Source: Affinundibacterium baiyunense | GTDB lineage: Bacteria; Pseudomonadota; Gammaproteobacteria; Burkholderiales; Burkholderiaceae_D | DNA: 64,000 nt | Reading direction: 5' to 3' | Assembly: GCF_018139645.1 (NCBI RefSeq) | Contig: NZ_JAGSPM010000008.1 | Location: forward strand, 124,001 to 188,000 | Part shown: piece after piece, positions 42,604 to 51,034 of the stretch | Numbering within the stretch: the first letter of the stretch is position 1 | How the letters are laid out: the number at the start of each line of letters is the position of its first letter | Notes under the pieces: model-generated | The model's input: only the letters and a program-made list of their open reading frames with translations | What the model was told of the DNA's origin: nothing | Database searches by the model: none | Made by a program: the position numbers and the translations under genes

Positions 42604-43257
42604 TTATTGTGCCGACGGTTCTATGATGATCTTAATTTTCACTTCACCCAGTTCTTCCGTGTATCGTTGTAAATCGATGCGCTTGGGACGGATAGTGCCA
42701 GCATCTTCTTGCCAACTGATAAATTGTAACTGCCATCCTTGGCTCTGCACCTGAAAGTAATCTTGCACGGGCACAGCAGCAAATTTTCCATTTGCTTGAA
42801 TATCAAAGCCTTGTAGCCAGCCTTTTAATCCCGTTACGGGTATCGTCCAACCCAAATTTTCAGCTAACAACTGCTCAATATCTGGCGCGCTGCGTGGTTC
42901 TTGTTTGGCTTGTGTTAGCACGGCACCTTGTGCATTTTGTTGTACGGTAGCGATGGTTTGACCCAAAGGTGAACTCAGGGTGATAGTGAGTTCCTGCGGC
43001 GCTTGTTGCCACTCAAAGCTGGTACTAATTGTTTCTGTTTGTTCGCGTTGCTGGTATTGAATCGAAATACGTCCAGTCAATTGCACTTGTTCTTGCATAG
43101 TTCTCGGCTGGCTATGCTGTGCGTTAGAAAACTTTGGTGATGTACTGCAAGCACTTAGTAAGCTACCAAATAAGCTAGCGTAGCACGCGATTAGAAAAAA
43201 TCTCGTGTAAGTTGAATATGTGGCGAGGGCAGATAACGGTGACTCGTTTTTTAACAT
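42604..43257 (-). CDS. lolB: Outer-membrane lipoprotein receptor LolB
   Basis: Accepts lipoproteins from LolA and inserts them in the outer membrane. Lipobox LLSAC with the lipidated Cys at about residue 36; mature part with 'QVQLTGRISIQYQQREQTETISTSFEWQQ' beta strands, 'LSSPLGQTIATVQQN', 'LGWTIPVTGLKGWLQG' and 'PKRIDLQRY', all typical of LolB. 217 aa from the ATG at 43257; the longer frame upstream passes through a 25-nt tandem duplication and is unlikely to be translated. Position directly before ispE is conserved. Confidence 0.92.
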   Translation of the reverse strand: MLKNESPLSALATYSTYTRFFLIACYASLFGSLLSACSTSPKFSNAQHSQPRTMQEQVQLTGRISIQYQQREQTETISTSFEWQQAPQELTITLSSPLGQTIATVQQNAQGAVLTQAKQEPRSAPDIEQLLAENLGWTIPVTGLKGWLQGFDIQANGKFAAVPVQDYFQVQSQGWQLQFISWQEDAGTIRPKRIDLQRYTEELGEVKIKIIIEPSAQ

Positions 43258-43281
43258 GGAAAATAATCGTAATCTAAAAAA

Positions 43282-43331
43282 TGCGAAATAAAACTGAGAA
43301 ACAAACTGCGAGATAAAACTGAGAAACAAAG
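43282..43331. repeat. 25-nt tandem duplication upstream of lolB
   Basis: Two adjacent copies (43282-43306 and 43307-43331), each starting TGCGA and ending AAACTGAGAAACAAAS, differing at two positions (A/G and C/G). Located in the lolB leader between lolB and the TPR gene. Confidence 0.8.
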
Positions 43332-43430
43332 TTGCAAAGGAAACGCGAGTTTATGCTGCATTAACAATTTCAGCATCAAGGCATTTTAGTCGCAATGAAA
43401 AGTATGAAGTAAAGTTCAGCAATATTCGCC

Positions 43431-45260
43431 TTAAGGTAAATTTAATTCGAGTCTCTCCAGCGTACTCTTTAGTAGTGCATTGCTGGGATCTTTTTTACGT
43501 GCTGCTGTAAATAGTTGTAGCGCTTCCTCTTTCTTACTTTGTACCCATAAAATCTCTGCTAGGTGCACCGACACATCGGCATCTTGCCGCATGCCCAAAG
43601 ATAAGCGAATGTACTTTTCCGCATCAGTAAATTGTTTTAAACGATATTTGACCCAACCCAAGCTATCTAAAATGTAAGGATCATTCGGGCTTAATTGATT
43701 GGCAGCTTCGATTAAAGCTAAGGCTTCGTCTAATTGTACATTCCTATCGGCATAGGAATAGCCAAGCGCGTTATAGGCGAGGGCATTATTTGGCGCAATT
43801 TGAATTAACTGCTTCAGCGCCATCTCCATTTCTGGGTAATGCTTCATTGATTCCGCCAGCATTGCAAAGTCGTATAGTAATTCGGCACTGCGCGGGAATT
43901 CGCTGAGTGCCATTTGTAATAAGACAAAAGCCTCGGTACTTTGTCCTGCATCACGCATGATTTGCGCTTCTGTTTGAAGTAATAAAACTTGTTCCTTATC
44001 TTGTCTTGCAGTGATCGTTTGTAAAAATTGACGTGCTTGCAGAAATTTCTGCTCACTTGCCATCAGTAAGGCGCGACGCATTTGAATGGTGAACCATGCT
44101 GGGTTTTTGCCATCATCGGATTCAATTTTACTTAACCAAGTATCGGCGCTTTGTTTGTCATTGCGTTGTAATGCAATTTGTGCCAGTCCAATGTATGCCG
44201 TGCTATTGTCTTCGTTCTTTCCAAACGCACCTAAGAGTTGTTTGAAATAAGATTCAGCGGTATCAAGTTGTCCCGTTTCCATTTCGATGGTGGCCAAGGT
44301 GTGTAGCGTTTGAGCCTTACTTAATGTCGTTTTATTGGGATCTTCTAAAAAGCTCAAGAACTCAGCCTTCGCTAAGGCGAACTGTTTGCTATCCATCAGC
44401 ATAGTGGCGTAGGCTAGGCGTACTTCTTTGGCGTTGGGATAACGTTTGAGAAAATCGGCAACTAACTCGAATGCATCTGCTTTATCAGAAGCATTTGCTA
44501 GGGTTAGTATCGCCAGTTCTGAACTAGGTTCTAAGGCTAAGGCTGCTTTAGCTTCTTGTTGTGCGCGCTCGATATTGTCAGCGCGATAGGCTGCGCGTGA
44601 GATTGCAACATGTCGGTCAATGCTATTCGGTTCCGATGCGAGTATTTTTTCTAAGCTAACTAAGGCAGCTTGTTTGTTGTTAGTGCGATTTAAACTGCGT
44701 TGCGCTTGATGGATTAGATTGGTTTTTTCTTCTGCGTTACTTTTCTTCAGAAGCTCGCCAAAAAAATTCTCCATCGCCAAATAATCATTTTTGATCTCTA
44801 ACAAGCTTAGATAGTATTGATCGGCTTCTTGTGAGTTTGGTGCCAGCTCGCGCCACAGGCGTATTGCCGCCATTGATTCATTGATTTGACGTGCGGACAT
44901 CGCGATTTCGGCAGCGCGTTTTGCTAATCGCGGATCGCTGGTTTGTTGGGCTAATCCCATGATGGTGACGAACGGACCTTGCCATTCGCCACGTTGCAAT
45001 GCGATATCAGATGCTGTCAATTTGAACAAAACATCTTTTGATAGTCCGGATTCCGATGGTTTCTGTTCGGCTTGCTTTGACTTTTTCGGAGATATAGCTG
45101 GCGTGTTATTTTTATTTTTCGTGCTGACAGGCTTTGAATAAGGAATTTTTTCTTTACTACTATGCGCTTCGTTGGATTGTGCGTTGGCAATTTGATTTAC
45201 AGTCAGGATCACACAAAATGAAGAGAGCAAGTGATGAATGCAAGAGTTGGTTATTTTCAT
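43431..45260 (-). CDS. Tetratricopeptide repeat protein, periplasmic or outer-membrane associated
   Basis: 609 aa from the ATG at 45260: a signal peptide (MKITNSCIHHLLSSFCVIL...ANAQ), a Lys/Ser/Pro-rich linker (about 30-75), then TPR-type helix pairs to the end, clearest in 'NALAYNALGYSYADRNVQLDEALALIEAANQLSPNDPYILDSLGWVKY'. This C-terminal triplet of TPRs before lolB-ispE is a common betaproteobacterial arrangement. It probably acts as a scaffold at the cell envelope, perhaps with the lipoprotein pathway; no enzymatic motif. Divergent from mutM. Confidence 0.88.
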   Translation of the reverse strand: MKITNSCIHHLLSSFCVILTVNQIANAQSNEAHSSKEKIPYSKPVSTKNKNNTPAISPKKSKQAEQKPSESGLSKDVLFKLTASDIALQRGEWQGPFVTIMGLAQQTSDPRLAKRAAEIAMSARQINESMAAIRLWRELAPNSQEADQYYLSLLEIKNDYLAMENFFGELLKKSNAEEKTNLIHQAQRSLNRTNNKQAALVSLEKILASEPNSIDRHVAISRAAYRADNIERAQQEAKAALALEPSSELAILTLANASDKADAFELVADFLKRYPNAKEVRLAYATMLMDSKQFALAKAEFLSFLEDPNKTTLSKAQTLHTLATIEMETGQLDTAESYFKQLLGAFGKNEDNSTAYIGLAQIALQRNDKQSADTWLSKIESDDGKNPAWFTIQMRRALLMASEQKFLQARQFLQTITARQDKEQVLLLQTEAQIMRDAGQSTEAFVLLQMALSEFPRSAELLYDFAMLAESMKHYPEMEMALKQLIQIAPNNALAYNALGYSYADRNVQLDEALALIEAANQLSPNDPYILDSLGWVKYRLKQFTDAEKYIRLSLGMRQDADVSVHLAEILWVQSKKEEALQLFTAARKKDPSNALLKSTLERLELNLP

Positions 45261-45411
45261 TCGAGTCTGGATAAATGAGAGAATTGCTGAAGCTAGGTAC
45301 AATAGCCCGTTGAGTGAAGCTTGATGCAAATGATTTTACGCTGAAATGTAACGCGATTTGTGTCAACTTGTATATGCCCTGTAACGCTAAGTTTGCCGAT
45401 GAGAGAGTTTT

Positions 45412-46233
45412 ATGCCGGAATTACCAGAGGTTGAAGTCACGCGATTAGGCGTAAATCCCCATGTCGAAGGAAAGACGGTAACAGAATTAATATTGCGACG
45501 CGATGGTTTGCGTTGGCCATTTCCTGCCAATTTGCGAGAATTGATTTTGCATCAAACCATCTTATCAACTGGCCGGCGCGGAAAATATCTCCTTTTACAT
45601 TTCCATCACGGTAGTCTGCTCATCCATCTTGGGATGTCAGGTAATCTGCGCATTATGCCTTCCACAACGCCGCCGCAAAAACACGATCATGTCGATATTT
45701 TGCTAGGCGAGCAAATGATGCGTTTAACCGATCCGCGTCGTTTTGGTGCGGTGCTTTGGCATGACCATGCAGATGGCGCGTTAGAAGAACATCTTTTGTT
45801 GCGTCATCTCGGAGTTGAACCTTTAAGCGACCAATTTAGTCCCGAATTGCTCTTTAAACAGACACGGCAGCGCAATGCAGCCATTAAACAAGTCTTGTTG
45901 GCGGGTGATGTGGTGGTTGGTGTTGGTAATATTTATGCATCAGAAAGCTTGTTTCGAGCGCGCATTCATCCTAAAACCGCAGCGAATCGCATTAGCTTAA
46001 AGCGTTATCAAGCTTTGGCGATTGCGATTCGAGAAATTCTGGCGCAAGCGATTAGTCGCGGTGGTAGCAGCTTAAAAGATTTTGTTGGTGCAGACGGAAA
46101 AACCGGGTATTTTCAACAGTCTTATTTTGTTTATGATCGTGCGGGTGAGCCTTGTCGTGTTTGTCAAGGGACAATTAGACACATTACACAAGGTCAACGT
46201 AGCAGCTTTTATTGTGTAAATTGTCAAAAATGA
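45412..46233 (+). CDS. mutM: Formamidopyrimidine-DNA glycosylase (Fpg)
   Basis: Removes 8-oxoguanine and formamidopyrimidines from DNA. The catalytic Pro2-Glu3 start (MPELPEVE) needs Met removal; Lys58 in 'GRRGKYLLL', 'LIHLGMSG', helix-two-turn-helix 'VGVGNIYASESLF', 'RGGSSLKDF' and the C-terminal zinc finger 'CRVCQGTIRHI...FYCVNC'. 273 aa. First gene of a rightward run that ends with mutY, the second glycosylase of the GO system. Confidence 0.97.
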   Translation: MPELPEVEVTRLGVNPHVEGKTVTELILRRDGLRWPFPANLRELILHQTILSTGRRGKYLLLHFHHGSLLIHLGMSGNLRIMPSTTPPQKHDHVDILLGEQMMRLTDPRRFGAVLWHDHADGALEEHLLLRHLGVEPLSDQFSPELLFKQTRQRNAAIKQVLLAGDVVVGVGNIYASESLFRARIHPKTAANRISLKRYQALAIAIREILAQAISRGGSSLKDFVGADGKTGYFQQSYFVYDRAGEPCRVCQGTIRHITQGQRSSFYCVNCQK

Positions 46234-46316
46234 GCCAGAATGTCGTATTGTTGAGTTTCTTAAAGAAAACAAAGTCGCAACTCGACCTGCGGTAAAAGAA
46301 TAAATTTGAGGATGCT

Positions 46317-48242
46317 ATGAGTAATTTGGTTCAGAATTTTGAAGAATACAGTGGCTGGCGCACAGGCGTTGCCCAAGCGATTGAGCAATATCGTGCTTGG
46401 ATCGCTGATTCTGATTTTGCTGACAATATTCTTGACCAGCGGATTTTGCGTTTAAAAGAACGCCTAGTCGATGATAAATTAACCATTGCTTTCGTCGCCG
46501 AATTTTCTCGTGGTAAATCAGAGCTAATTAATGCGATTTTCTTTGCCGAATATGGTCAACGCATTTTGCCGTCTTCAGCCGGTCGTACCACCATGTGTCC
46601 GACAGAATTGCTATATGACGAGAGTATGCCGCCTTGTATTCGTTTATTGCCGATCGAAACTCGTAGCGAAACTTTAAGTACGACAGAATACAAAGGTCAT
46701 CAACACGTGTGGACTGTGTTGCCGCTCGATACCAAATCGGGTGATGGCATGTTAGAAGCATTTAAACAAGTTAGTCTAACTAAAAAAGTCAGTAAAGAAG
46801 TCGCCAAATCATATGGTTTGTATGACGAAAATGATCCCGATGCTGCTTTAGAAGTGGATGAAAATGGTTTAGTCGAGATTTCGCAGTGGCGTCATGCGAT
46901 TGTGAATTTCCCACATCCTTTGTTGAAGCAAGGTTTGATCATTGTCGATACGCCAGGTTTAAACGCCATTGGTACTGAGCCTGAATTGACCTTGAACTTG
47001 ATTCCGAATGCGCACGCCGTTTTGTTTATTTTGGCAGCAGATACTGGCGTGACCAAGAGCGATATTGAAGTGTGGCGCGATCATATCGGTAGCGGTGCAG
47101 GTCGTATGGTGGTCTTGAATAAAATCGATAGTATGTGGGACGAATTACGCACCCCAGAAGAAATCGAAGCGCAGATTCAACATCAGATTGCATCTGTCTC
47201 CCATACCTTGAGCTTGGAAGAGAAACAAGTATTTCCTATCTCGGCACAAAAAGGCTTGGTCGCAAAAATCAATAAAGATGCGCCACTATTAGCAAAGAGT
47301 CGATTGCCAAAACTGGAATATGCGCTATCAAAAGAATTGATTCCGTCTAAAAAGAATATCATTCGCGCCCAATTGGCGAGCGATATACAAGAAATTACGG
47401 ATGGCCAATACGCGGTAATTAATGCACGTGGTCGTGGTGTTAGTGAACAATTGCACGAACTCAAAAGTTTGCGTGGCAAGAATCAAAATGTGATTGAACA
47501 CATGATGAAACGCGTGACTTTAGAGAAACAAGAATTCGATGCTAGTTTGATGAAGATGCAAGGAACGCGCGCCGTCTTCACACGACTATCGACCGAAGTG
47601 TACACAAGCTTGGGTATGGAAATTCTGAAAGAAGAAATTAAAACCGCCAGAGAGGATATGGAATCGAGTAAGTTTTCTTTGGGTTTAAAAGAGGCGATTA
47701 AAAATTTCTTCACGCAGATTAAGTTAAATCTGGAGGCATCGAATCGCAAGACCGATGAAATTTCAGAGATGATGGCGATTATGTATCGTAAGTTTTCAAC
47801 AGAGCATGGTTTGGCGCTCACTGCACCTATGCCATTCTCATTGGACAAATATGTGCAAGAAATTAATGCGATTGAGTCCGTGTTTCAACGGCAATTTAGC
47901 ACCATTACCTTAATGACGACTTCGCAAAAAGTATTGATGCAAAAGTTTTTTGATTCTATCTCTGCACGCGTGAAACAAAGTTTTTCACAAGCCAATCGTG
48001 ATGTTGAAGCTTGGCAAAAAGTGGTGATGGCACCGATCGAGGCGCAAATTCGTGAGCATAAAAATCAACTAAAAAACCGTATGCAATCGATACAACGTAT
48101 TCATGTTGCGACCGATAGTTTGGAAGAAAAAATTACCAGTTTTGAAGCGATGATGAGCGAAGTCGAAACACAGAAAAAAACGCTAGAGACTTTGCGCAGT
48201 AATATTCAAAAAGCCTTGTCGTCAGAATTAAGCGCGGTGTAA
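46317..48242 (+). CDS. Bacterial dynamin-like GTPase
   Basis: 641 aa. GTPase domain (about 45-340): P-loop 'VAEFSRGKSELINA' (Ala61 replaces the usual first Gly of GxxxxGKS; Lys67), switch 'AGRTTMCPTE', 'DTPGLN' (211-216), 'NKID' (268-271). The remainder is long helical stalk or coiled coil (about 370-640). No clear transmembrane segment. Such proteins remodel or survey membranes. It lies between mutM and the YCF48 gene, 83 bp after mutM, followed by an intrinsic terminator. Any link to DNA repair is only positional. Confidence 0.88.
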   Translation: MSNLVQNFEEYSGWRTGVAQAIEQYRAWIADSDFADNILDQRILRLKERLVDDKLTIAFVAEFSRGKSELINAIFFAEYGQRILPSSAGRTTMCPTELLYDESMPPCIRLLPIETRSETLSTTEYKGHQHVWTVLPLDTKSGDGMLEAFKQVSLTKKVSKEVAKSYGLYDENDPDAALEVDENGLVEISQWRHAIVNFPHPLLKQGLIIVDTPGLNAIGTEPELTLNLIPNAHAVLFILAADTGVTKSDIEVWRDHIGSGAGRMVVLNKIDSMWDELRTPEEIEAQIQHQIASVSHTLSLEEKQVFPISAQKGLVAKINKDAPLLAKSRLPKLEYALSKELIPSKKNIIRAQLASDIQEITDGQYAVINARGRGVSEQLHELKSLRGKNQNVIEHMMKRVTLEKQEFDASLMKMQGTRAVFTRLSTEVYTSLGMEILKEEIKTAREDMESSKFSLGLKEAIKNFFTQIKLNLEASNRKTDEISEMMAIMYRKFSTEHGLALTAPMPFSLDKYVQEINAIESVFQRQFSTITLMTTSQKVLMQKFFDSISARVKQSFSQANRDVEAWQKVVMAPIEAQIREHKNQLKNRMQSIQRIHVATDSLEEKITSFEAMMSEVETQKKTLETLRSNIQKALSSELSAV

Positions 48243-48317
48243 TCGAAAGTATTTGAGACATCAATCGCTAGAAGTAAGATCGTCACACTTGCATGCCTTA
48301 TTAAATGATAGCAATCT

Positions 48318-48349
48318 AAAACGCTGATAATGTTTTTATCAGCGTTTTT
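48318..48349 (+). terminator. Terminator after the dynamin-like gene, just before the YCF48 ribosome binding site
   Basis: 12-bp stem AAAACGCTGATA (48318-48329) / TATCAGCGTTTT (48337-48348), 7-nt loop, ending in five T. The next gene's GAGGAG starts at 48355. Confidence 0.85.
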
Positions 48350-48367
48350 CTATTGAGGAGAACAAAA

Positions 48368-49468
48368 ATGAAAAGTCATCAAACTGTTGAACATTGCCGT
48401 ACTATGATTCGGCAAAGTATCTGCTTGCTGCTTAGCAGCTTGTTTTTCTCAAGCGCAGTTTTCGCGCAAGATGCATGGAAAAAAGTGGATTCTGGGGTCA
48501 CGGTAGAACTACGGGGTTTGTCCGTGGTGAATCGCCATGTCGCTTGGGCTAGTGGTGCGAAAGGCACTGTGATTCGTACCGTTGATGGCGAAAATTGGCA
48601 AAACGTCTCGATCAGTTTGTCATTGCCCGAAACAAGTCAGTTAGATTTTCGTGATATTCAAGGCATCGATAAATTCACCGCAATCGCGATGAGCGCAGGT
48701 CCGGGCAAAGCGTCGACGATTTATAAAACGACTGACGGTGGTGCCCATTGGGAACAGATGATAGTGAACGGCGAAGCCACAGGGTTTTGGGACGCGATAG
48801 ATTTTTGGGATGCCAATCATGGCGTCATTTTTGGTGACCCGATTGCAGGTCAGTTCCAAGTATTAATTACAAATGATGGTGGCAAGACTTGGAAGAATGC
48901 GGCGAAAGATTTGACGCAATTAGCAGCTTTACCAAATGAAGGTGCGTTCGCTGCGAGTGGTACTTGTGTGTCGATTGCCGGTAAAAATGATGTTTGGTTT
49001 GCGACTGGTGGAGCGGAAAAAACGCGTGTATTCCACTCTGCTGATCGTGGTCAGACATGGACCTTCGCGGAGACCGCAGTAGCCGCAGGTGCGCCACCGA
49101 AAGGCTTATTTTCGGTAGCATTTAATCAGCATGGATTGGGATTTGCGGTTGGTGGTGATTACCAAAAAGCCAAAGGCGAAGGTTTGAACGCGGTGATTAG
49201 TCGCGATAAAGCAAAAACTTGGAACGCTGCTCCCGCATTACCATCGGGCTTCTTGTCGGTTGTAGTTGCCGTGCCAGCACAGGCGAAAACCTTCGTGGTT
49301 GGTGGCCTCGCTGGATCGGGTGTCACGCGTAATGCGGGGCTGTCATGGGAAGTCTTGAGTGATACTCCTTTGAATGCAATTGGATTTGCTGACCCCTTGC
49401 ATGGTTGGGCAGTTGGCCCCAAAGGTTTGGTGATGAAATACGCGGGGAAACGCTTAGTTGACGAGTAA
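48368..49468 (+). CDS. YCF48/Hcf136-like beta-propeller protein, exported
   Basis: 366 aa from the ATG at 48368, with GAGGAG seven bases upstream. N-terminal signal (about 1-34, ...SAVFAQ), then repeated propeller strands with the 'TxDGGxxWE' pattern: 'RTVDGENWQ', 'KTTDGGAHWE', 'ITNDGGKTWK', 'SADRGQTWT', 'VTRNAGLSWE'. These are Asp-box/BNR-like YCF48 repeats. In plants and cyanobacteria YCF48 helps assemble photosystem II; in non-photosynthetic bacteria the role is unknown. Its only 5' leader is the terminator of the preceding dynamin gene. Confidence 0.85.
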   Translation: MKSHQTVEHCRTMIRQSICLLLSSLFFSSAVFAQDAWKKVDSGVTVELRGLSVVNRHVAWASGAKGTVIRTVDGENWQNVSISLSLPETSQLDFRDIQGIDKFTAIAMSAGPGKASTIYKTTDGGAHWEQMIVNGEATGFWDAIDFWDANHGVIFGDPIAGQFQVLITNDGGKTWKNAAKDLTQLAALPNEGAFAASGTCVSIAGKNDVWFATGGAEKTRVFHSADRGQTWTFAETAVAAGAPPKGLFSVAFNQHGLGFAVGGDYQKAKGEGLNAVISRDKAKTWNAAPALPSGFLSVVVAVPAQAKTFVVGGLAGSGVTRNAGLSWEVLSDTPLNAIGFADPLHGWAVGPKGLVMKYAGKRLVDE

Positions 49469-49616
49469 TTTTGCTGGCTAAGTTTAGACGCTCTAGCGCA
49501 TTGGCGCTCGATGCTGAATTCGATTCGTACGGTTTGTCAGGCGAGTTAGCGTTCGCGCTGACGTTTTGATCGCTCACGTTCGGATCAACTATTTTCCATG
49601 CTTTATCTTTATCTCC

Positions 49617-50822
49617 ATGAATAAACCAGTCAACGCAGGGCAATCAAATAAGCATCCGCAATCGAAACAAGTGCGACTTAAGCCGAATGAAGATTCACTT
49701 TATGCTGATCCTGAATTTTCTGCGGAACTAATTGCTTGGCAAAAGCAGCATGGTCGTCATCGATTGCCTTGGCAAAATACCGGTGATGCGTATCGGGTAT
49801 GGTTATCTGAAATCATGCTGCAACAAACGCAAGTGACGGCGGTGATTCCTTACTATTTACGGTTTTTAGAAAAATTTCCAAGCGTACAGGATTTAGCTGC
49901 TGCACCTGTGGAAGAAGTGATGGCCTTGTGGGCTGGACTGGGTTACTACACCCGCGCTCGGAATTTGCATCAATGCGCCAAGCAAGTTGTCGCCCAATAT
50001 CAAGGTGTCTTTCCAAGCGATCCGTCTCTGTTGAATGCCTTGCCAGGGATTGGGCGATCGACCGCCGCTGCGGTCGCTGCATTTTCTTATGGCACCATCG
50101 CGGCAATTCTGGATGGCAATGTGAAGCGCGTATTTGCGCGTGTATTTGGGATTGATGCCTATCCCGGCATTAAGTCCGTGGAAGATGATTTATGGTTGCG
50201 CGCGGAAGCTTTGTTACCGCAAACTGAGATTGCTGCATATACCCAAGGCTTGATGGATTTGGGCGCGACACTATGCACGCGAAGTAAACCCGATTGTGCG
50301 CGCTGCCCATTTCAACATCGTTGCGTCGCGTTTGCCGAAGGTCGAACTGCCGAGTTACCAGTGCGCAAGCCTAAGAGCAAGCAAAAAGAAAAGCAGACCA
50401 CTATGTTGTTGCTAGAACATGATGGTGCGGTTTTGCTAGAACAGCGTTCGATGACTGGAATTTGGGGCGGCTTACTGTCTTTGCCTGAGCTTGATGGGAT
50501 GACAGAGCTAGAGGTGATGCCTGGTGATAAGTCTGATTCAAGCAGAATTTTTGAACAGATTTCAGCGACCGATCAAACTCGTGCGACAGACATTGTGAAT
50601 CGTTTCGGTGATATTCAATCAGCGAATAGGCTGGCACCATTTACACATACTTTTACGCATTTCAAATTGCATATTCATGTAATTCATTTCATAATTTCGC
50701 GCAAGTTTGAATTTGTTGGTGAGGATAATTTACGTTGGACGGATCTTGAGCAAGTTGAGCAACTTGCGCTACCTGCACCAATAAAAATGCTCTTGCAAAC
50801 TTTGAGTTCTCGATTGATTTAG
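49617..50822 (+). CDS. mutY: A/G-specific adenine glycosylase
   Basis: Removes adenine opposite 8-oxoguanine. Catalytic Glu65 ('SEIMLQQTQV') and Asp166 ('LDGNVKRVF'), helix-hairpin-helix 'LPGIGRSTAAAVAAFSYG', 4Fe-4S ligands Cys220, 227, 230, 236 (spacing 6-2-5), and a C-terminal Nudix-like domain that recognises 8-oxoG ('LLLEHDGAVLLEQR...GIWGGLLSLPE'). 401 aa, longer than E. coli (350), mainly from a polar N-terminal extension and an insert in the C-terminal domain. The ATG at 49617 is preferred to an upstream one because the extra residues are unconserved. Confidence 0.96.
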   Translation: MNKPVNAGQSNKHPQSKQVRLKPNEDSLYADPEFSAELIAWQKQHGRHRLPWQNTGDAYRVWLSEIMLQQTQVTAVIPYYLRFLEKFPSVQDLAAAPVEEVMALWAGLGYYTRARNLHQCAKQVVAQYQGVFPSDPSLLNALPGIGRSTAAAVAAFSYGTIAAILDGNVKRVFARVFGIDAYPGIKSVEDDLWLRAEALLPQTEIAAYTQGLMDLGATLCTRSKPDCARCPFQHRCVAFAEGRTAELPVRKPKSKQKEKQTTMLLLEHDGAVLLEQRSMTGIWGGLLSLPELDGMTELEVMPGDKSDSSRIFEQISATDQTRATDIVNRFGDIQSANRLAPFTHTFTHFKLHIHVIHFIISRKFEFVGEDNLRWTDLEQVEQLALPAPIKMLLQTLSSRLI

Positions 50823-51034
50823 GTCATTCGATCATGATGAAATTTCATCCGCGTTGATTCGTGTTTCGTCGCGGCGCATCGGTTTTTCATCACATCGCGG
50901 TTTACATCGTTTCTGATGCGAGCCACACTCACTTCATCATCAGTTTTCACAGTCAGTTGTTGTTGCCATGATGTCGCCGATTTTGTGTCGGTGGAGATTG
51001 TGGGTGTACATAAATCTAATGAAAGGAGTTCATT

